A stretch of DNA of 64,000 nucleotides, from NCBI GenBank assembly GCA_025345505.1, contig JANVCC010000020.1:52005523-52069522 (forward strand), in the 5' to 3' direction. Position 1 is the first letter of the stretch. Each line of letters opens with the position of its first letter. Positions 26,257 to 40,545 of the stretch are shown piece after piece. Made by a program: the position numbers and the translations under genes. The notes under the pieces were generated by a model that was not told the origin of the DNA, did not search any database, and worked only from the letters and a program-made list of their open reading frames with translations. The stretch is from Todiramphus chloris collaris. Lineage: Eukaryota > Chordata > Aves > Coraciiformes > Alcedinidae.

Positions 26257-29200
26257 AGAGTTTTGTGATGTTGGCCTTTTGTTCTTTTATATGCATTTGT
26301 AGACTGACTGGTTAGATTTAGTGAAAGATCTGCAAAATTCCCTTCTAATTTCTAGGACAAGAGTGTTATTTTGGTGACTTTTTATGTGTTCCATGCCTGG
26401 GTTTACCTGTATACAGACATGCACAAACACGTATACAAAAATGTATATTCACATTACATCTGTATGGAGTTGACTTGTATTTTTACCATCAAAATAGTGA
26501 TGGCCCTAAAATATGTACTTCTTCTATAATATAGACAGTTTTAATTTATAGAGACAAACACTTCCACATTGAACTGCAAAAGTAACAATTTCAGAAAACA
26601 CTAATGTTACAATAATAGACTCTCCATGTAGTATGTAATACTGTATATAGTGCCTTATAAATATTCTTATCCAAGGGGACTGGCAATATGTACAGGCATG
26701 TGCCTGAAACTCCATGGTAGTTAATGCCTAGTATCGCTGAATATTATTGCAAAGACCTTTTTTAAAATCTCCAGTATTGGAGGACTCAGCTGAAAAGAGC
26801 TGTGTGACATGCCTGAAACAGATTCAGATGTCTCTGCCAAGAGTAAAGAAAGACCTGAATACCAGGATTATAGATCCCACAAATCCTCTGCTCGGTTTTA
26901 CAGAAGGATCAGGCAGTTTATGTATTCAGTTAATCTATTTTCACTTCAGTGTAATGACTTGCAGCTGTAGCCCACTTCATTGGCAGATCAGAAGCTACAC
27001 TGTAGTGTCGGTCAGACCCATACCATTTGTCTTGGAAGGCTAATTGTTTAGCTTACGGCATGTTTCATTCTCCCAGGCTACGCTTAAAAGTAAACAGAAC
27101 TCGGGCAACCCAGACCCTGCTCCCCTGCGATAACTCCACAATGTGCGTGGCAGTAGAAGGGCAGGCAGAGGAGCTTGGGCGGCACAGATTTATCTCACCA
27201 GGCCCTGCCTGGGTGGTCCGATAGGTGATGGGTCCACGTGTCTTGTGAGGACTCTTCCAGAGGTCCTCTTCAGATGCTTCTTCAAGCCAATGCTTCAAAA
27301 CCCTTCAGCTCCCCCAGCAGGGCATGCTGAGGTGGACTGTCCCAGCAGATTTGTCGTTATCCGGAGTTAAAGAGGATAACCCAGTCTCCAAACCCACAGT
27401 GCCTCTTTGGGTCTTCAGTCTTTTGTTTATTTGTAAAATATCTCTCTCAAGCTGTGTTATTTCATTTAACAGAGAGCAGGTTCCTTTTCTGCTGTCTAGT
27501 ATTTGCATCAATGGCCAAGTCTGTCTGGAAGTCTGGCTTTACATTTCAGGGAAAACAGTATCAGATCTTGGCTTCATGTGTGCAGCACCTACAGTAGTTT
27601 CCGTGTTCTGCAAAGTTTCATAAAATTGCAGATGATCTCATGTTTCACTGCGCTAAGAGGAAGTTTGTTGGGGAGCTCAGTGAACTCTCATCAAATGATT
27701 TGAAACAGAGGAAATGCTTTTCTGAGAGAAAAAATGTTCACACCTTTCAAAGTATGAACTAACTGGAGCTTTTAGAGTCTGAGGTCCTGTTGGCTTCCAC
27801 GGATATGTTGGCATCTGTATCACTTTGGAAGATGGGACCAACTTATTTAGGCTCTTAAGAAAATTTCACATTGAAGCTTCAGTATGCCTACATTTACCTA
27901 CTGTGTGTGGAGAACAGGATGGGAAAACAACAACTTGTCCGTTAGGGTTTTTTTTCCAAGAAGCAGTTTCAGTTCCATTTAGCCGGTATGCACCTGAAGG
28001 TGATGTGAACTTTCTACATCAAAAGATGGTATCTCATGAGCAGGGCTCGCCCAGGATTTATTTGGCTGGATGTTTTCATCAGGTCAGTCTTTCAACATTT
28101 GCTTATGCAAACATGAGACCTGACTGGTAACAACTGTGAAAATACATATATATGACCTAATAATGTACACGCTTTATATGCAACCTTAAGATGTGACTTT
28201 TATATGGGTTAAAAAATTTACAAGCATATGTACATAGGCACACTGAGATGCTTCCTGCTTTGCTGTGCGTACTTTGGACTTCACCAGCTTCTGCCCACAA
28301 GTAATTAGATGTACAGTCCAGAAATATGTAAGAGCACTCTAATTCTCCTATCACTTTGGATTCAGATCAGCTCGCCTGGAGCTTAGCATTTAATGCAAGC
28401 TTCTGCAATTAAACCCTTCCCCATGGCATTTTACCACATGGTGTCACGCTGCAGCGCTGTTTACTTAATCGCCTTACTTTGCTGGATGGCAAGTGTTTCA
28501 TTAGGAACTGACAAGAATTTGTTAAAATGCAACGTAAGCTAATGAGGTCTTGTTTCCAGTCAGGACAGGTTTGCCTTACTGTGTGATACAATTATGTAGG
28601 TAAAGCTTCAGTATAAACTGGACTACGGAGTCTTTTGCACATGCATTTAAAATTACAGTTACACTGTCACTAAAACATATCTGCAAGACTCAGTAAGATT
28701 TGTTTAGTAGCTCAGCTGTGAAATACTGCAGTAGACTTATCATTTTAAAAATTCAGATTATTAATTTAACACGTAAACAGTAACTGGTTGGAGAGATACC
28801 ATGGCTATGTAGTATTAGTGTTGTTCTTGTTTTCTTATGGTAAACTTAAATTCAGCAGTGTGTTGGAAAGGCAGAAGCATGCTCTTAATTTGAACTATAA
28901 AAGTAGGTTGAAACATTGCCTTCCAGGTATTTGAACCGAGTCCTTGTCTTTGATTTTAGTAAGAGAAAAGTTAGTGGTGGGAATTGTTTTAGAGATTCAA
29001 ACTCATTCTTTGGCAAGAACCTTGATTCAGGGTTTAATCTAGAGTTTGGCACTGCTAACAAAGGTGAAGTGTAATTATATACCAGATGGCATTGAAAAGG
29101 CACCTACATGAAGCACTAAGCACATGCTGAATTACTTTTATAAAGATTACCTGTGCTTTCAGTGTCACTCAACAGGAAAATGCTGTGGCTGCCCTGTGAG

Positions 29201-32200
29201 GACCACAGGAATGTTTGGCTTTTGTTTCCCCACTGAGTCTCCTTTACCTCCTTTTTCAGACTTTGTCTAAGTTTTTGCATCAGACTGACTGTATCTTAAT
29301 AGGAATGAAATGCAGATTTCTGGGAGACTAGGATGCTTGGCAAATTGGCAACTTAATCTTTGGAAATGTTTTTACATCTTACTAACTGTATGTCCTCGAG
29401 AAATAGAACATTACCCTTTGTTCCTCCTCTTTTTTCCCCCCTTCTATTGACTTTTTCTTGTCTTGCTTTTGCCCTTTTCTTCCTTTCCTGCTGTCCCTTT
29501 TGTATTTGCTTCCTTGGTTGCAGAAGTTTCATAAATGTAAAACATTGAACAGTCAATCTCCTTTTGCACTATTTTCAAATAATTTTTCATTTTGCATATT
29601 TACACTTCGATGCACAACTTCATCTGTTACCAGACTCCAATGTGCAGCAGTAGTGACTCTGAGCATGCAGAGGCCTTGGGAAGGCCTCTTCAGTGAGTTC
29701 CTTTAGCAACCCTTTCACGTGTAAAGCTCACATAACCTACTGCCAAGAGAAATGGGCTTGGCAATTCCATTGGTCTGCTGCACACTCAGCATGCAAAGAG
29801 CTGGAAGGGTTGAGCTACAGAAAGACCCAAGTGTGACATGAAGGCCAGACCATTCATCATCTGCGCCAGAGCTTGGCATCACTTTATGGCCTTTTTTAAA
29901 AAAAAAAAAAAAAAAAAGGAAAACAACCCTCCACAAAATCCCAGCCCCCAAACCCTTATCTCCCTCTGCCTAAGAGCTGCTAGCTTATTTTCTAGAAAAA
30001 TATCTAAAGTATTTGGATGGAAGTTTGAAAGAGCTTTACAAGAAATGTGCAGAAATTAATGTTAGTGACAGATGTTTAGCTCTACCTAAATGAGACATTC
30101 TTTAGCCAGATGATATAGCTCAATGTTATGCTGAAATATTGATCTAGAATTATGAATTCCTGATCTCTTCCACAGGCCCCCACTGCTGGATTCCAGATGT
30201 GGAAGGTAATGTGTTAAAACAGCACTGCCTCTTTTCCAGCCCTCTGAGTGTCATTTCTGCCTCTTTCATACTCCATTGCCTCTTCTAAGATAGGATTTAT
30301 TGATTCATGATTCATTAACACCATCAGGAGTTAGCAGTGCCCTGTGCCAGCACCCAAATTTTGATATGATTGCATTTATACACAAAATTAACAGTTCTGT
30401 AGCAATTTGTAACTCGACCTTTTTCTCTGCGCCATGCATTTCAACTAACAGGTGCCTTTAGCTACTTCTGCCATAGCAATGCTTTTGAAGACCAAATATA
30501 AAAATGCATTACAGGCTGATCTAAGAACTATCAGAAGCATTAAAAATCAGGCATTTTGAAGAGTTTTCCTAGAAGAAGGTTCTTTCAAACCGGTGGACAA
30601 GTTTGTCATATGTATCTGATTCCAATTTAATTTGCAGACTGTAATAAAATTATATTTATAATTCTGAAATATTATGAAGTATTAGGAGCACTTATATTTA
30701 ATAATAAATATATTATCTTGCTACAAAGTAACATTTATTACCCGGAAGATTTTCCCCAAGACAATGGAAATATATTGCCTGTCTAGCTTAATTATAGGCT
30801 ATGGATTCCTTCTTTTGATGCTGGGATTGGTTAGTTGGAGATCAGGTGTATCTCCACCCCAAGGACACCTTTTTTGCTCATGTACACGTACGCACAGAGG
30901 TGGAGTAGGATTCAAGAGCTGTTTATTTTTGTTTATAGCCCATTCTCTAGCTTGCTGCATAGACTAAAGGAGTACATGATATATTTTTTTTAACATACAG
31001 ATTTACAGTGTTAGGTAACTGTCCTTTTGTTGCTTCCCAGTTCATCCAAGAAAAACCCACTATAAAAGGTGGAAGAAGTGCTCATTTGAGTTTCATATTG
31101 CAGTATGGATGGCCTTAAAAGGATTTTATAAATTTACAGCGTCTATCATCTGAAGTTCTGCTCTTTTGTAGCATTACAATAGGTTGGCTGCTGAGTTGTG
31201 CGTTTCTGTGCTCTACTTGAGCTGTTTGGAATATTACTTTGAGAACTGGAAGAGCTCCGGGGTGCTAAAACTGATTATGAGATTTTTCTTTCCTTGACAA
31301 GATGAGCAGGTCCATGTGAAGTATAAGGCAGTTATGTGGATTGATGGCAGACAGGTTTCAATCACAGAATCATGTTGTGTTTTGCTCATCTTTGAGGTGG
31401 GATGCCGGCGAAATTGAGTTTCAAGAGGATAATTACAGCCCAATCAAATCCTCAGGTTAAGTTTCATGACTTTTTTTTTTTTTTTTAATAGTTATTATTC
31501 TTAAAAGAGATTCTTTCCAGTGACTCAGTGTCTTCTGAGAGTTCTTCAGAAACCTTGTCTATAATTTGTCTTCCTGAAAATCAGAGTAAAAGTTAGTAAA
31601 CTGACCAAAAACTCCAACTGTCCAAAAATCTTGATTTTAAAAGAAACAGAATAATGTCACAGGTCCTTACTGGTACATTTTTCGGTCTGTTAGTGAATAT
31701 TACTCTTTGGCATGCATTTGACAGTGGTTTTGTATGCCGATACCTCTCTCAGGTAGGAGTCTCAGCTGGATGGTTAAGTGATCCCAGCTTGTAATTGCTC
31801 ACCCCAGAGATAACCTTCTGTAGTCAAGTACCTGACCCTCTTAAAAAAATCAGGAGTTAATTCTACAAATGGGGACTGTTTTGAGTGGTAAAATAATCCC
31901 TTTAGCTAAGCAGGATAAGCCTTGAGACCAAGCAGAGCCCTTTCAGGAAGTTATAGTTCTACATTCCCCAATAATTCACAATCCCCATGTACGATTATAT
32001 AATTTATTGGTCTCTGATGGTAAGGGCCACAGCTTTTTTTAATCTGCTTTCTTGAGAACCTTTTGCTGCAGTTCTTGGTTTTCATTTATATTCTGGAAAG
32101 TCTCAATTCAGGCTCCTGTTGCTTAAATTGTCCCTCTTGCCAACTTGTTTGCACTTCCAAGTTGAGTCAACTCAAAAGTGCTTCACTGGGGATTGAGTTG

Positions 32201-35200
32201 GGCTCCTGCTCAGCTCCCAGATCCAACTCCTCACACAGCAGGTTTGTTCTTTCCCAACCTTCCCAGAAGACTTTCAGCTGTGATGGGAATACTCTGGTAA
32301 CACTCAGACATTCCCCTTGGGTTTGGAAACACTGACATCTTCCACTGAAGTCATTGGTAGCTGACATCCCACCTCTGCTCTCTGGGGCTGGTGTTTATAC
32401 TGTCCTTTTTTCTGGTGTTGCACATTAGTGCAAATTATTTTACAAGGGGAGGTTTCTGTGTGAAGGTGCTCCTTGCCCTGCCAAGGTTGCAAGTGCAGCT
32501 TTAGATTTTGGGAGCATAATACACAGTTGTGTCACTGAAGTAATATTTTGTTGTTGGTTGGAGGGGTTTAACTGTTCCTTTGTACCATTTTGGGCTTTTT
32601 TTTAACTGTTTCTACTTCTCTTATTCCTACTTCTTCAATTATATCGTTTCTGAATTGTAGAAAGCTGAGTTTTAACTCTGAAATGTAGCTGCTGTTACTC
32701 ATCAGTGCCTTAGTATATGAATTGATCGGTTTTATTATGCTGAAGTGTACTTCTGGTCTGGAAACCAAAGTCCCAAGGTGCCGATGAAGAAACTCTGCTA
32801 AATTCCTTGAATGAAGTTTTGTTGTTCAGAATGCCACTTTTTCCTCTTACACAGAAAAGCACCATTCTAGTACAGAAGGTGCCATTGAACCTCTGAGCAC
32901 TTGCCACCTAACTTGAGGAGAAAACAAGAGTTTGAAACCAGACTAGAAGAAAAAAATTATCTGCTTTTGCTCAGTTACGCATGTCCTCTTTGGGGTTTTG
33001 ATCTCACTGCAGCCAAAGTCAGACCTGCTCTTGGATGGTGCCCTCATGGGCAAATGGCTCTGCCCTTTTGGTGATTCAGGTCTGATGCGTGTGGGAGCTA
33101 TTTCATGCTCTCACAATAGACAGAGAAACTTTTGGTATCCCTGTAGGATAATGGGCATAGAAACACCAGATCAGTGGAAAAATGCTGTAGATTTTCAGTT
33201 GTAAATAATCTAAGATGCTTGACATTAATCCAGGGATAAAATGCAACTGAAATGTACCAGTCAAGATCCAGTTTAAGCAATTTTAATGTTTTTCTTTCAA
33301 ATTCATTGTTTGGCACTGTGTAATACTTTAATACAAAGCAGTTGTTTTCATTTTTAATGTTAGTTACAAGAAAATTTATGGTGTATTTGTATTACTCTGC
33401 AAATATTCAAGTGCTCTTCTGGAAGAAGGTATGCAATAAATAATGTTGCTTCATACACAGAGTGGACGTTAAATCATTTAACAGTATAATAAGAAAGCCT
33501 TGAACTAAAATCCTTGTGGACTTTCTTGAAGGTATTTTTATTAGATTTTCCAATACTATGTTCTTTAATGGAAAGCTTTCCCTCCTGCTAGTATACATTC
33601 AGTCTTATCTTAAAATTAAAATACGGCAAAATAGTTACTGTAAGTATAAAAAAGAGCTATACAGAAGAGACAAAATATATCTGTATTACATCATTATGCT
33701 ATAATCTAAAATATTTACATGCCTTTTAAGAATACTGGCAAGTCTGAGGGGCTCACAATATATAGTGGTGTTTGCATTAGCTCAAGTTTGCAAATATCAA
33801 AATGAAGAAATAGGGTTTTTTCAGTTTCTAGTGATCACTCTGAATTCCTTCAAACCCAGAGTTTCTCAGAATATGGGTTGTTGGTTTTATTTCTCAGTGC
33901 TACTGTTACATAAAAAAATCCCTTAATACTACAGTTTTCTGCTTAAGTAGGCTTAACATACACATGGAAGCTCTGAAGTCTAAAGCAATACAGATACATA
34001 TTCAGCAAAGACTGAGTGCAAGAGTGACAGTAGCAAAGCCCTTGAGCTGAGGTAGTGACTTCATTAGCTGGCGTCACCGGCAGCCTTTTATGATCTTCTT
34101 AGGCCTCATCCCATTGAGCAACCATTTCCCACACCCAGGTTATCATCCTTGCAGCCCCATTTTAGCTTAGTAACAATTCATTGCATCGGAAACTACAGTT
34201 CTAAGCCTTTTCCTTTCAGGCTCTGAAAAGTGAATGTAGGGGATAGAATTGTAGATGTGAAACTTCTGCATTTTATTCATCTCAATGACTCAGATTAAAT
34301 GTCACATGCACAAATAAAAATATTTGTCTGTAGCTGGCTGTTCTTCTAAAGAGTTAGCGAGTCAGGCTTCATGCTTTCTAACCAGCTATCATCTCCCTAT
34401 CCAGCTTCAGATTAAATATTGGAAGGCACGTGGGGATGATCTAAAGATAGGAGGAACTATTTTCTTTGACTTGTCACCCTTAAGGGTAAAGCTGCACTTA
34501 CAGATTTTGAAAAACTGAGAGTTAAATCTCTGTTTCTGCTTTGGTTCAGAAAAGAAGTCCTCTGTCCATCACAGAGAATCTGACCTCAGAAGAGGTGCAG
34601 GTAACGATTTTTCCTCTGCTCTCTTATTGTGCAAGGCTGGCATTGGATTCTGTCTATGCATTGCTATATAAAAATACCTTGTCAGAAATGATCAAAATTA
34701 GATCTGGTTCTTGGTCTGTAGGGATGACATGTGAAATTTCCAGTGAAATAACTTGTATATCATGCAGTGAGATACGCCTGCGTACGTTCTTGTGTATAGT
34801 GTGAACACCCACTGATCTGCTTTTATTGCCTGCTTTCTTTCAGTTGAGATTCTGTGAAATCTCACTCGGAGGGGGGGCAGATTTTATGGATGGATTTTAT
34901 TTTACTACTTCTGCTTGTGCATTTGCTCTCTATATTTTTGAACTTCCTATGTATATCTATCTATGTATGGTGCTAGAAAGTTGGGAATAAATTTACAGTG
35001 AATGTTGAAGAAACCATATCAGTGCAGCACTTTCCTTCAGGAAGGCTTTTCAGTCATATATTTGCTTCTATGAAAAAATTCAGGGTTAAATTTTAGGTTG
35101 AAATACTTATAGAGAATATTCTGGTACAGATTTGTCTTGCACTTACTGCTGATTTTAAGCGGTGGTTAATGAAACCATAGTGCCTTACACAGAACAGCAG

Positions 35201-38200
35201 CTACTTCAGCCATACACATTCACTCTTGTAAGACATTCCACCAAGGAGGAATATTTTTTTTTCTATTTTTTTCATTTCTGTGTCTTTTAGTCCACTCTTT
35301 GTTCTGAAAATGTGGAATGTGGTATGTTTCAATTCCTTTGCTCCCTGGAAATGTTAAAGCCATTTGCTGTTCTAACATCCCTGCTTGGAGTGTTTCATTA
35401 CTGACTCAATCTCGAGGTGAGCATTAGAAAGTGAAGCATTATTCTTAATCTCAGTGCGAAGCAGTATGGAGTCAAACTGCAGGCAACCAATGTCAAGATC
35501 ACCTTTTCTGAAGGATTTTTTTACTTTTTTTTTTTTTTTTTTTACTGTGAGGGTAAAGTGCACTTAAGGCTCTACTTGCTGATCGTGAAGCCTGGGATGT
35601 AACAAGTAAAATGACAGAAGAATATGATCTTGCAAAGAACAAGAGGGATAAAATCTACATGTGCCTTGGGAATAATGGAAATGAGGCACAGTCCAAATGA
35701 ATGAGACCTTTAAAGGTTGTTTTTCTCTTCAGGTTTTTTGATACAATATGAAGCATCTAACGAACCCTTAAGAAAAGACAATCACGGTACTATCCATAGG
35801 GTTCAGAATTCAAGATATTCAGACTGGCGGCAGTTTGAAAGTCATAGAAACTATTTTCCATTTAATCTATTTAACGAGAATGAAAGTATTTTCTTGCTTT
35901 TAGTATGTAGAATATTTAGTCATTAATTTGGTTTTATACTGTTTTCACTGCTGAGATCTGAACATATTGTGGAAAAATAATTATCTTAGCGCATACTATA
36001 CTTATGAAGTATTGATTTGCTTTTTCCAGTTATAGAAAATTGTACCTTTTTTACCTCTTAAATTGAATTTATTTCTTCAGAGGAGTTAGACTGGAAAATG
36101 CTGCATGAAAAGCCAGTGTTTAGAAAAGCAGGGTGTACTAAGTGGATTTTTTGAAACTAATTTGAAATAGTTTGGGTAGCATTCTTTCACAATGACCTCT
36201 GGTAACGTATCAGTCCCCAAAGAAATTACACAGTGCATCTTCAGACATTACAGGATGAGGAGTGACAAATGTGCAATGCTGAAAGATGTTGAGGTCCTGG
36301 TCTGAAGAAAGGCAATTCAATGGTTTACCTTTGGTAGCTTAGCTCCTACAGGAAGATATCCTTCATGACTAAGGTAGTGATGAGGTTTCTGTCAACAGTC
36401 AACATTTCTTACACTTAGTTATGTACTTTGCTGGTGCAGCAGACTTCTGCTTTTTTGGCAGTCATCTTAACCTTGATTTTCACCATGTTCAAAGCCTCTT
36501 CCTCTGTCCCCGCCTTCATGTAACAGAACTGATATTTTGTTTGTTTGTTTCATTCCAGAGTTGCTGGTTTCGGAAAAGGGAAAAAGAGATTGAAGTGGGA
36601 GGGAGATTAGCTGGTTTGGTACATGGGTTTGTTTTGGTGTGTTTCTTTTTCATTGGGGTAATTTTTTTTTTTTTTCTTTTTTTTTAAATTTTGTGGGTTT
36701 TTATTTTATTTTGTTTTGTTTTGTCTCCATAATCTCCATTGTCTTGGAACTGAACCCTGTAGTTTTGGGAACTGTGGAAAAAGATACATGTCCGCTTTAA
36801 TTTTTCTATTGTATTTTTGCTTTCTATGCCAAATGTCTCTAGACAGCTTTCATGACTGGCAACAGTTGCACATTGGTGCTCTTCTTGCACATCCTTTTGT
36901 AGTTATTCTGCGGCTGTGTGTACTGAACCCCCCTCTCTCCTCATCTCCTTGCTGTGCTTTTCCTTTCTCCTTTTCTACCAGATTTCACTTGTGATTTCTT
37001 CAGCCAACATATGAATGCTCAGAATTTCAAACCAGCCCAGAGCTGCAGTTAGCCATTTGTCAAGGTGCGCCAGTCTCCTCACTACAGTTGAGTCCTTCAC
37101 TTGATCTGCTGATACACCACGAAATTACCCTCTTAGGTCAATGAATGAGAAAAGTCCCACAGCAACAGAAGCCCATCTCGGTCACGTAGGAAAACCCCAC
37201 TGTGTGCATTCACCTCTCCCTCCAACCCCCCCCCCCCAACGTAAAGTTGTTTTTCCCTTTCATCTTAGTGTTTCTAAAAGCTTTGTCCACCAGCAGTTAT
37301 AAATTTCTGGTGTGCCACACCCCCAGTTCAGTGCTGTTATGCTTAGGATTGTACAGCTGGAACCCCACAAGGCATTTTCAAGTATCTTCTCCATCCAACT
37401 CAAGCAGTTCTCATAACTCCAGAAATGTCTTTCTTTGGCTTATAGGACAGAAGAATGAGCTCCCTTCAGAGCTTAATATACTGCTTTACACAGAAGCTGA
37501 AGGGGTGCTGAGGTAATGTAATGAGAGCACAGGCAATACAAGTTGGAAGGAAAATACATTTTCTCTGTGATGTGCTCAACCTTTTCTGCCCTGGGGCTTA
37601 AAAACTGAAATGTACTCTTTAATTTAGCGCTCTCTGCTTGTACACTGAAATGCTGCTAATGATTTGAGAGAGTTAACAAGAAGGTAGCAAAAATGATATG
37701 TCAGATATGTCTGAAACCATAAAAATTCTAGAGGCAAGAGAATTTGACTCATGTCAATGGATTCTGAAAACATAATTTTCCATCTTCTGGGGGCCAGGGA
37801 AGAGAACATATTGAGTTCATTTGTGTCACAGTGTTTTTACAAACTCCTTATTAAATCAAATTCAAAGTAAAGGTTCGTTTTAACAACAGTTAGTGTGCTA
37901 TTACCCTCATTCCTTTCAAATAGCAAAATATAATAATTTTCAAATTTAAAAATAGTCTAAAAAAATCTAGATCATGTCAAAACAGAGATGTTCGGGATTT
38001 TTTTTGGTGTGGGGATTTTTTTGCTTCCTCCCCCCCCATAGAAGCAGTGCTCCCAGGAAAAGCGCTGGAATTTGTGATTCACAAGCTCTGTTATTCTTAC
38101 AAATATGTCATATGTGTCATTTCTTCTGATTTCTTTTTTTTTTTTTCATGAGCTTCTAGTGGACAAGCTTGCCATGTGTCATAAGTGCAGGGGCATGTGT

Positions 38201-39799
38201 TTCAAGGAGATTAATGTCTATTTCCAGAAATATAGCAATTTCTCATGATTTGTGATTCACAGAGGTGGCTATTTACACCACCTAAAAATATTGAATAGAG
38301 CATTTATTGTTTAACCTGTCTAATTACTTTTTTTTAATATTGTAAAAAGTTAATTTATTTAGCAAGATAGTTTCTTTTCATGACACTTGAACATCTGTTT
38401 CTGAATGATATCTTCAGCTCTGTAGAGAAACTGAAATCTACTTTGGAGTTGTAAGCTAATGCGTGTTAGTGATGGCATACGATGCAATTTTAAGCTGTTC
38501 ATGTGTATTTAAAATAAGATTGATTTACAGTAGTTTCTTTCCCAGGGAAGTACAACTTAAACTAATTCTTAATGATCCAAATACATTTTAAACTGGTTCA
38601 TAAAACCCTCAAAAACAGAGAACTCTGAAATATTTCAAAGCCAGTTTACTCCAATATTACCGTCATGGCTAAAAAAGCACGTTTTCCTGATAACTGACTG
38701 TTTGGGCAGCTTGTTTTCTCTTGGTGTTGCCTTTACTTAGCTCACAAGTGAGACAGAAAAATACATTACTGCAATATATCCTTTTGGTGCAAGTTAGCGG
38801 GAGGTGCGCTTAGGAAGATGCGCTTCTCAGAGAAGAAGTTTCTGAACAGAAGGGTGCAATGAAAATCAAACCCCCAAACCAGCCTCTGTGCTACATGGGT
38901 ATTCGGGGTACGTAGCCAACTGCCCTAACACTCCTCCACCCCTAACCAGTCCAGGGCTGGCTTCTAGCAGTATGGGCCCAGCAAAGGAAACAGCCATCAA
39001 CTTTGTCCTCATCAGAGAAGTACAGTTTTAAAGTGATTTTTTTTTTTAAGAAACTTTCTCTTGGAGGCTATTCCCATCTCTTCATGGAACTTATATTTTG
39101 CTGGTCATTACAACCGTTCCCTGTCTTCTTCCAGTTACGCTGAGAGTGTTTTCAGATGAAGCCAAGCCTCCATTTGATTTGGAGTGGTGGAAAAAAGTTT
39201 ACACTTTTTTTTTTTTTTTTTTTGGAGTAGAGAAAGGAAGAGAATGAAAAGCAAGTTAATCGGTCAAGAGCTGACCTAAGGTTTTCTCCTTCACTGGCTG
39301 GTGGGCAAATGTCATTTGCGAGGGTACAAACACAGGATGCTCAGCCCAAGGGATGATGCTTTGGGAGTGCCAGCTCACCTGGTTAACTGCCCAAGCACTT
39401 GATTTTGACCTGCAGCTGGAGTTGAACCTCTGTTGCAAACAGCATTTTACAGATTCATGATGGGATGCAAGTGGGAGTCAAATGTCGTATTGGATCAGAG
39501 AGAAAAGTGTATCTGTGCTATGTGATTAACAGCATAGTAAATTGAATCTGTACAGTCTAAACAAAATTTGCTTTGGTCCCTAATTTTGAGCATACCTTTT
39601 ATTATTTTTAATGGATTGAAGCTGGCAGATTTATGTAAGAAGATTTTACATAATTCTAATGAGAATCCGACTCCTTTCTCAGCGTGCGACAAAATCCAAA
39701 ATCATTCACAGAATTTAAGATGGTGTGTTATCCAAGACTATTTACAGACTGTTTTTAAAAGGCTAAATGCTTCTTCCAGTGGAGTTTGTGAGTATCCCT
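26257..39799. other. Non-coding region with homopolymers
   Basis: No gene is recognised. Short open frames cluster at 26740-28130, where composition is more balanced, but I found no donor and acceptor pairs that join them. Stretches at 28380-28600 and 34030-34200 look regulatory by motif content. Homopolymer tracts include 20 A (29898-29917), 16 T (31471-31486), 19 T (35525-35543), 12 C (37226-37237) and 19 T (39205-39223). Confidence 0.5.
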
Positions 39800-40019
39800 G
39801 AGCCCATCAGCCCCCGGTGTTACAGATCTGCTGGGCACACTGGCACCACACTGTTCGTGATTAATTAGCAACGAGGCAAAATGGCAGACTTCAAAACTGT
39901 GCGTAGGAGCCGTCACTGGCTAGAAACGACTTTGATTAGGACAATTTCAGTCTATTTCATCATTTTTTTTGGTCGGTTCAGGAGCCTTTAACCACCGATT
40001 CTGGTATTGAGAAATCAAA

Positions 40020-40545
40020 GCAACCCCGGCACTGCTCCTCTCCGTAACCTGTCTGTGAGGGAAGCGCCGAGCTGGCCCTGCCAGCGTCCCCCATTACCCC
40101 GCGGCAGGGGCCGGGCAGTCTCTCCCGGTACAGCCCCGTCTTCTCCGCGCCGTCTCCCCGTAGCGCCCAGCGCTGGCGAACGCCCTGTTGCTGCTACAAA
40201 GAGGGCGGGTCGGGCTTCCCAGCCCCGGGAGCTCCTCAGCCCTGCTCGTTCCCCATCGTGGGGCGGCTGCGCCCCTCAGAGTGTGCCCCGCCCCGCCGTG
40301 GAGGCGGTGGCGGCGCCGCTGTAGCGTCTGCGGGGCTCCGGCTGAGACTGGCCGGGGGGAACGCTACACGTCTTCCCGCCGGGACTCCCCCGCAGCCGGG
40401 CCCTGCCAGGCACCCCCGAACCTCGTACCGAGGTTTTGGGGTAGCAGCTCCGGAGGCCCTTGAGGCAATGAATTCACCTTTAAGTGTTGAAACGAGCGAG
40501 GGCAGGTCTCAGTAACCTCGCCCCGAGCGGGGCTTGGTGAGCAAA
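40020..40545. promoter_or_regulatory. CpG island, candidate promoter
   Basis: Roughly 500 bases are strongly GC-rich with frequent unmethylated-looking CpG, in sharp contrast to the AT-rich flanks. Sp1-type GC boxes are visible at about 40202-40210 (GGGCGGG) and 40288-40300 (CCCCGCCCCGCC). No TATA box is apparent, so any transcription start would be dispersed. A YY1-like word, AAAATGGCAGAC, lies just upstream at about 39878, next to a TAATTAG homeodomain-like site. Open frames of 68 to 105 codons on both strands are what GC-rich DNA gives by chance; none has a known family resemblance. The island therefore most likely marks the first exon or promoter of a gene or long non-coding RNA whose other exons I cannot identify. 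Direction is undecided. Confidence 0.8.

Noticed and set aside
27305-27511. Minus-strand frame with a coiled-coil-like heptad stretch
   Set aside because: It begins with a non-ATG codon and has no good donor or acceptor. The heptad pattern is short and the adjoining frames do not join.
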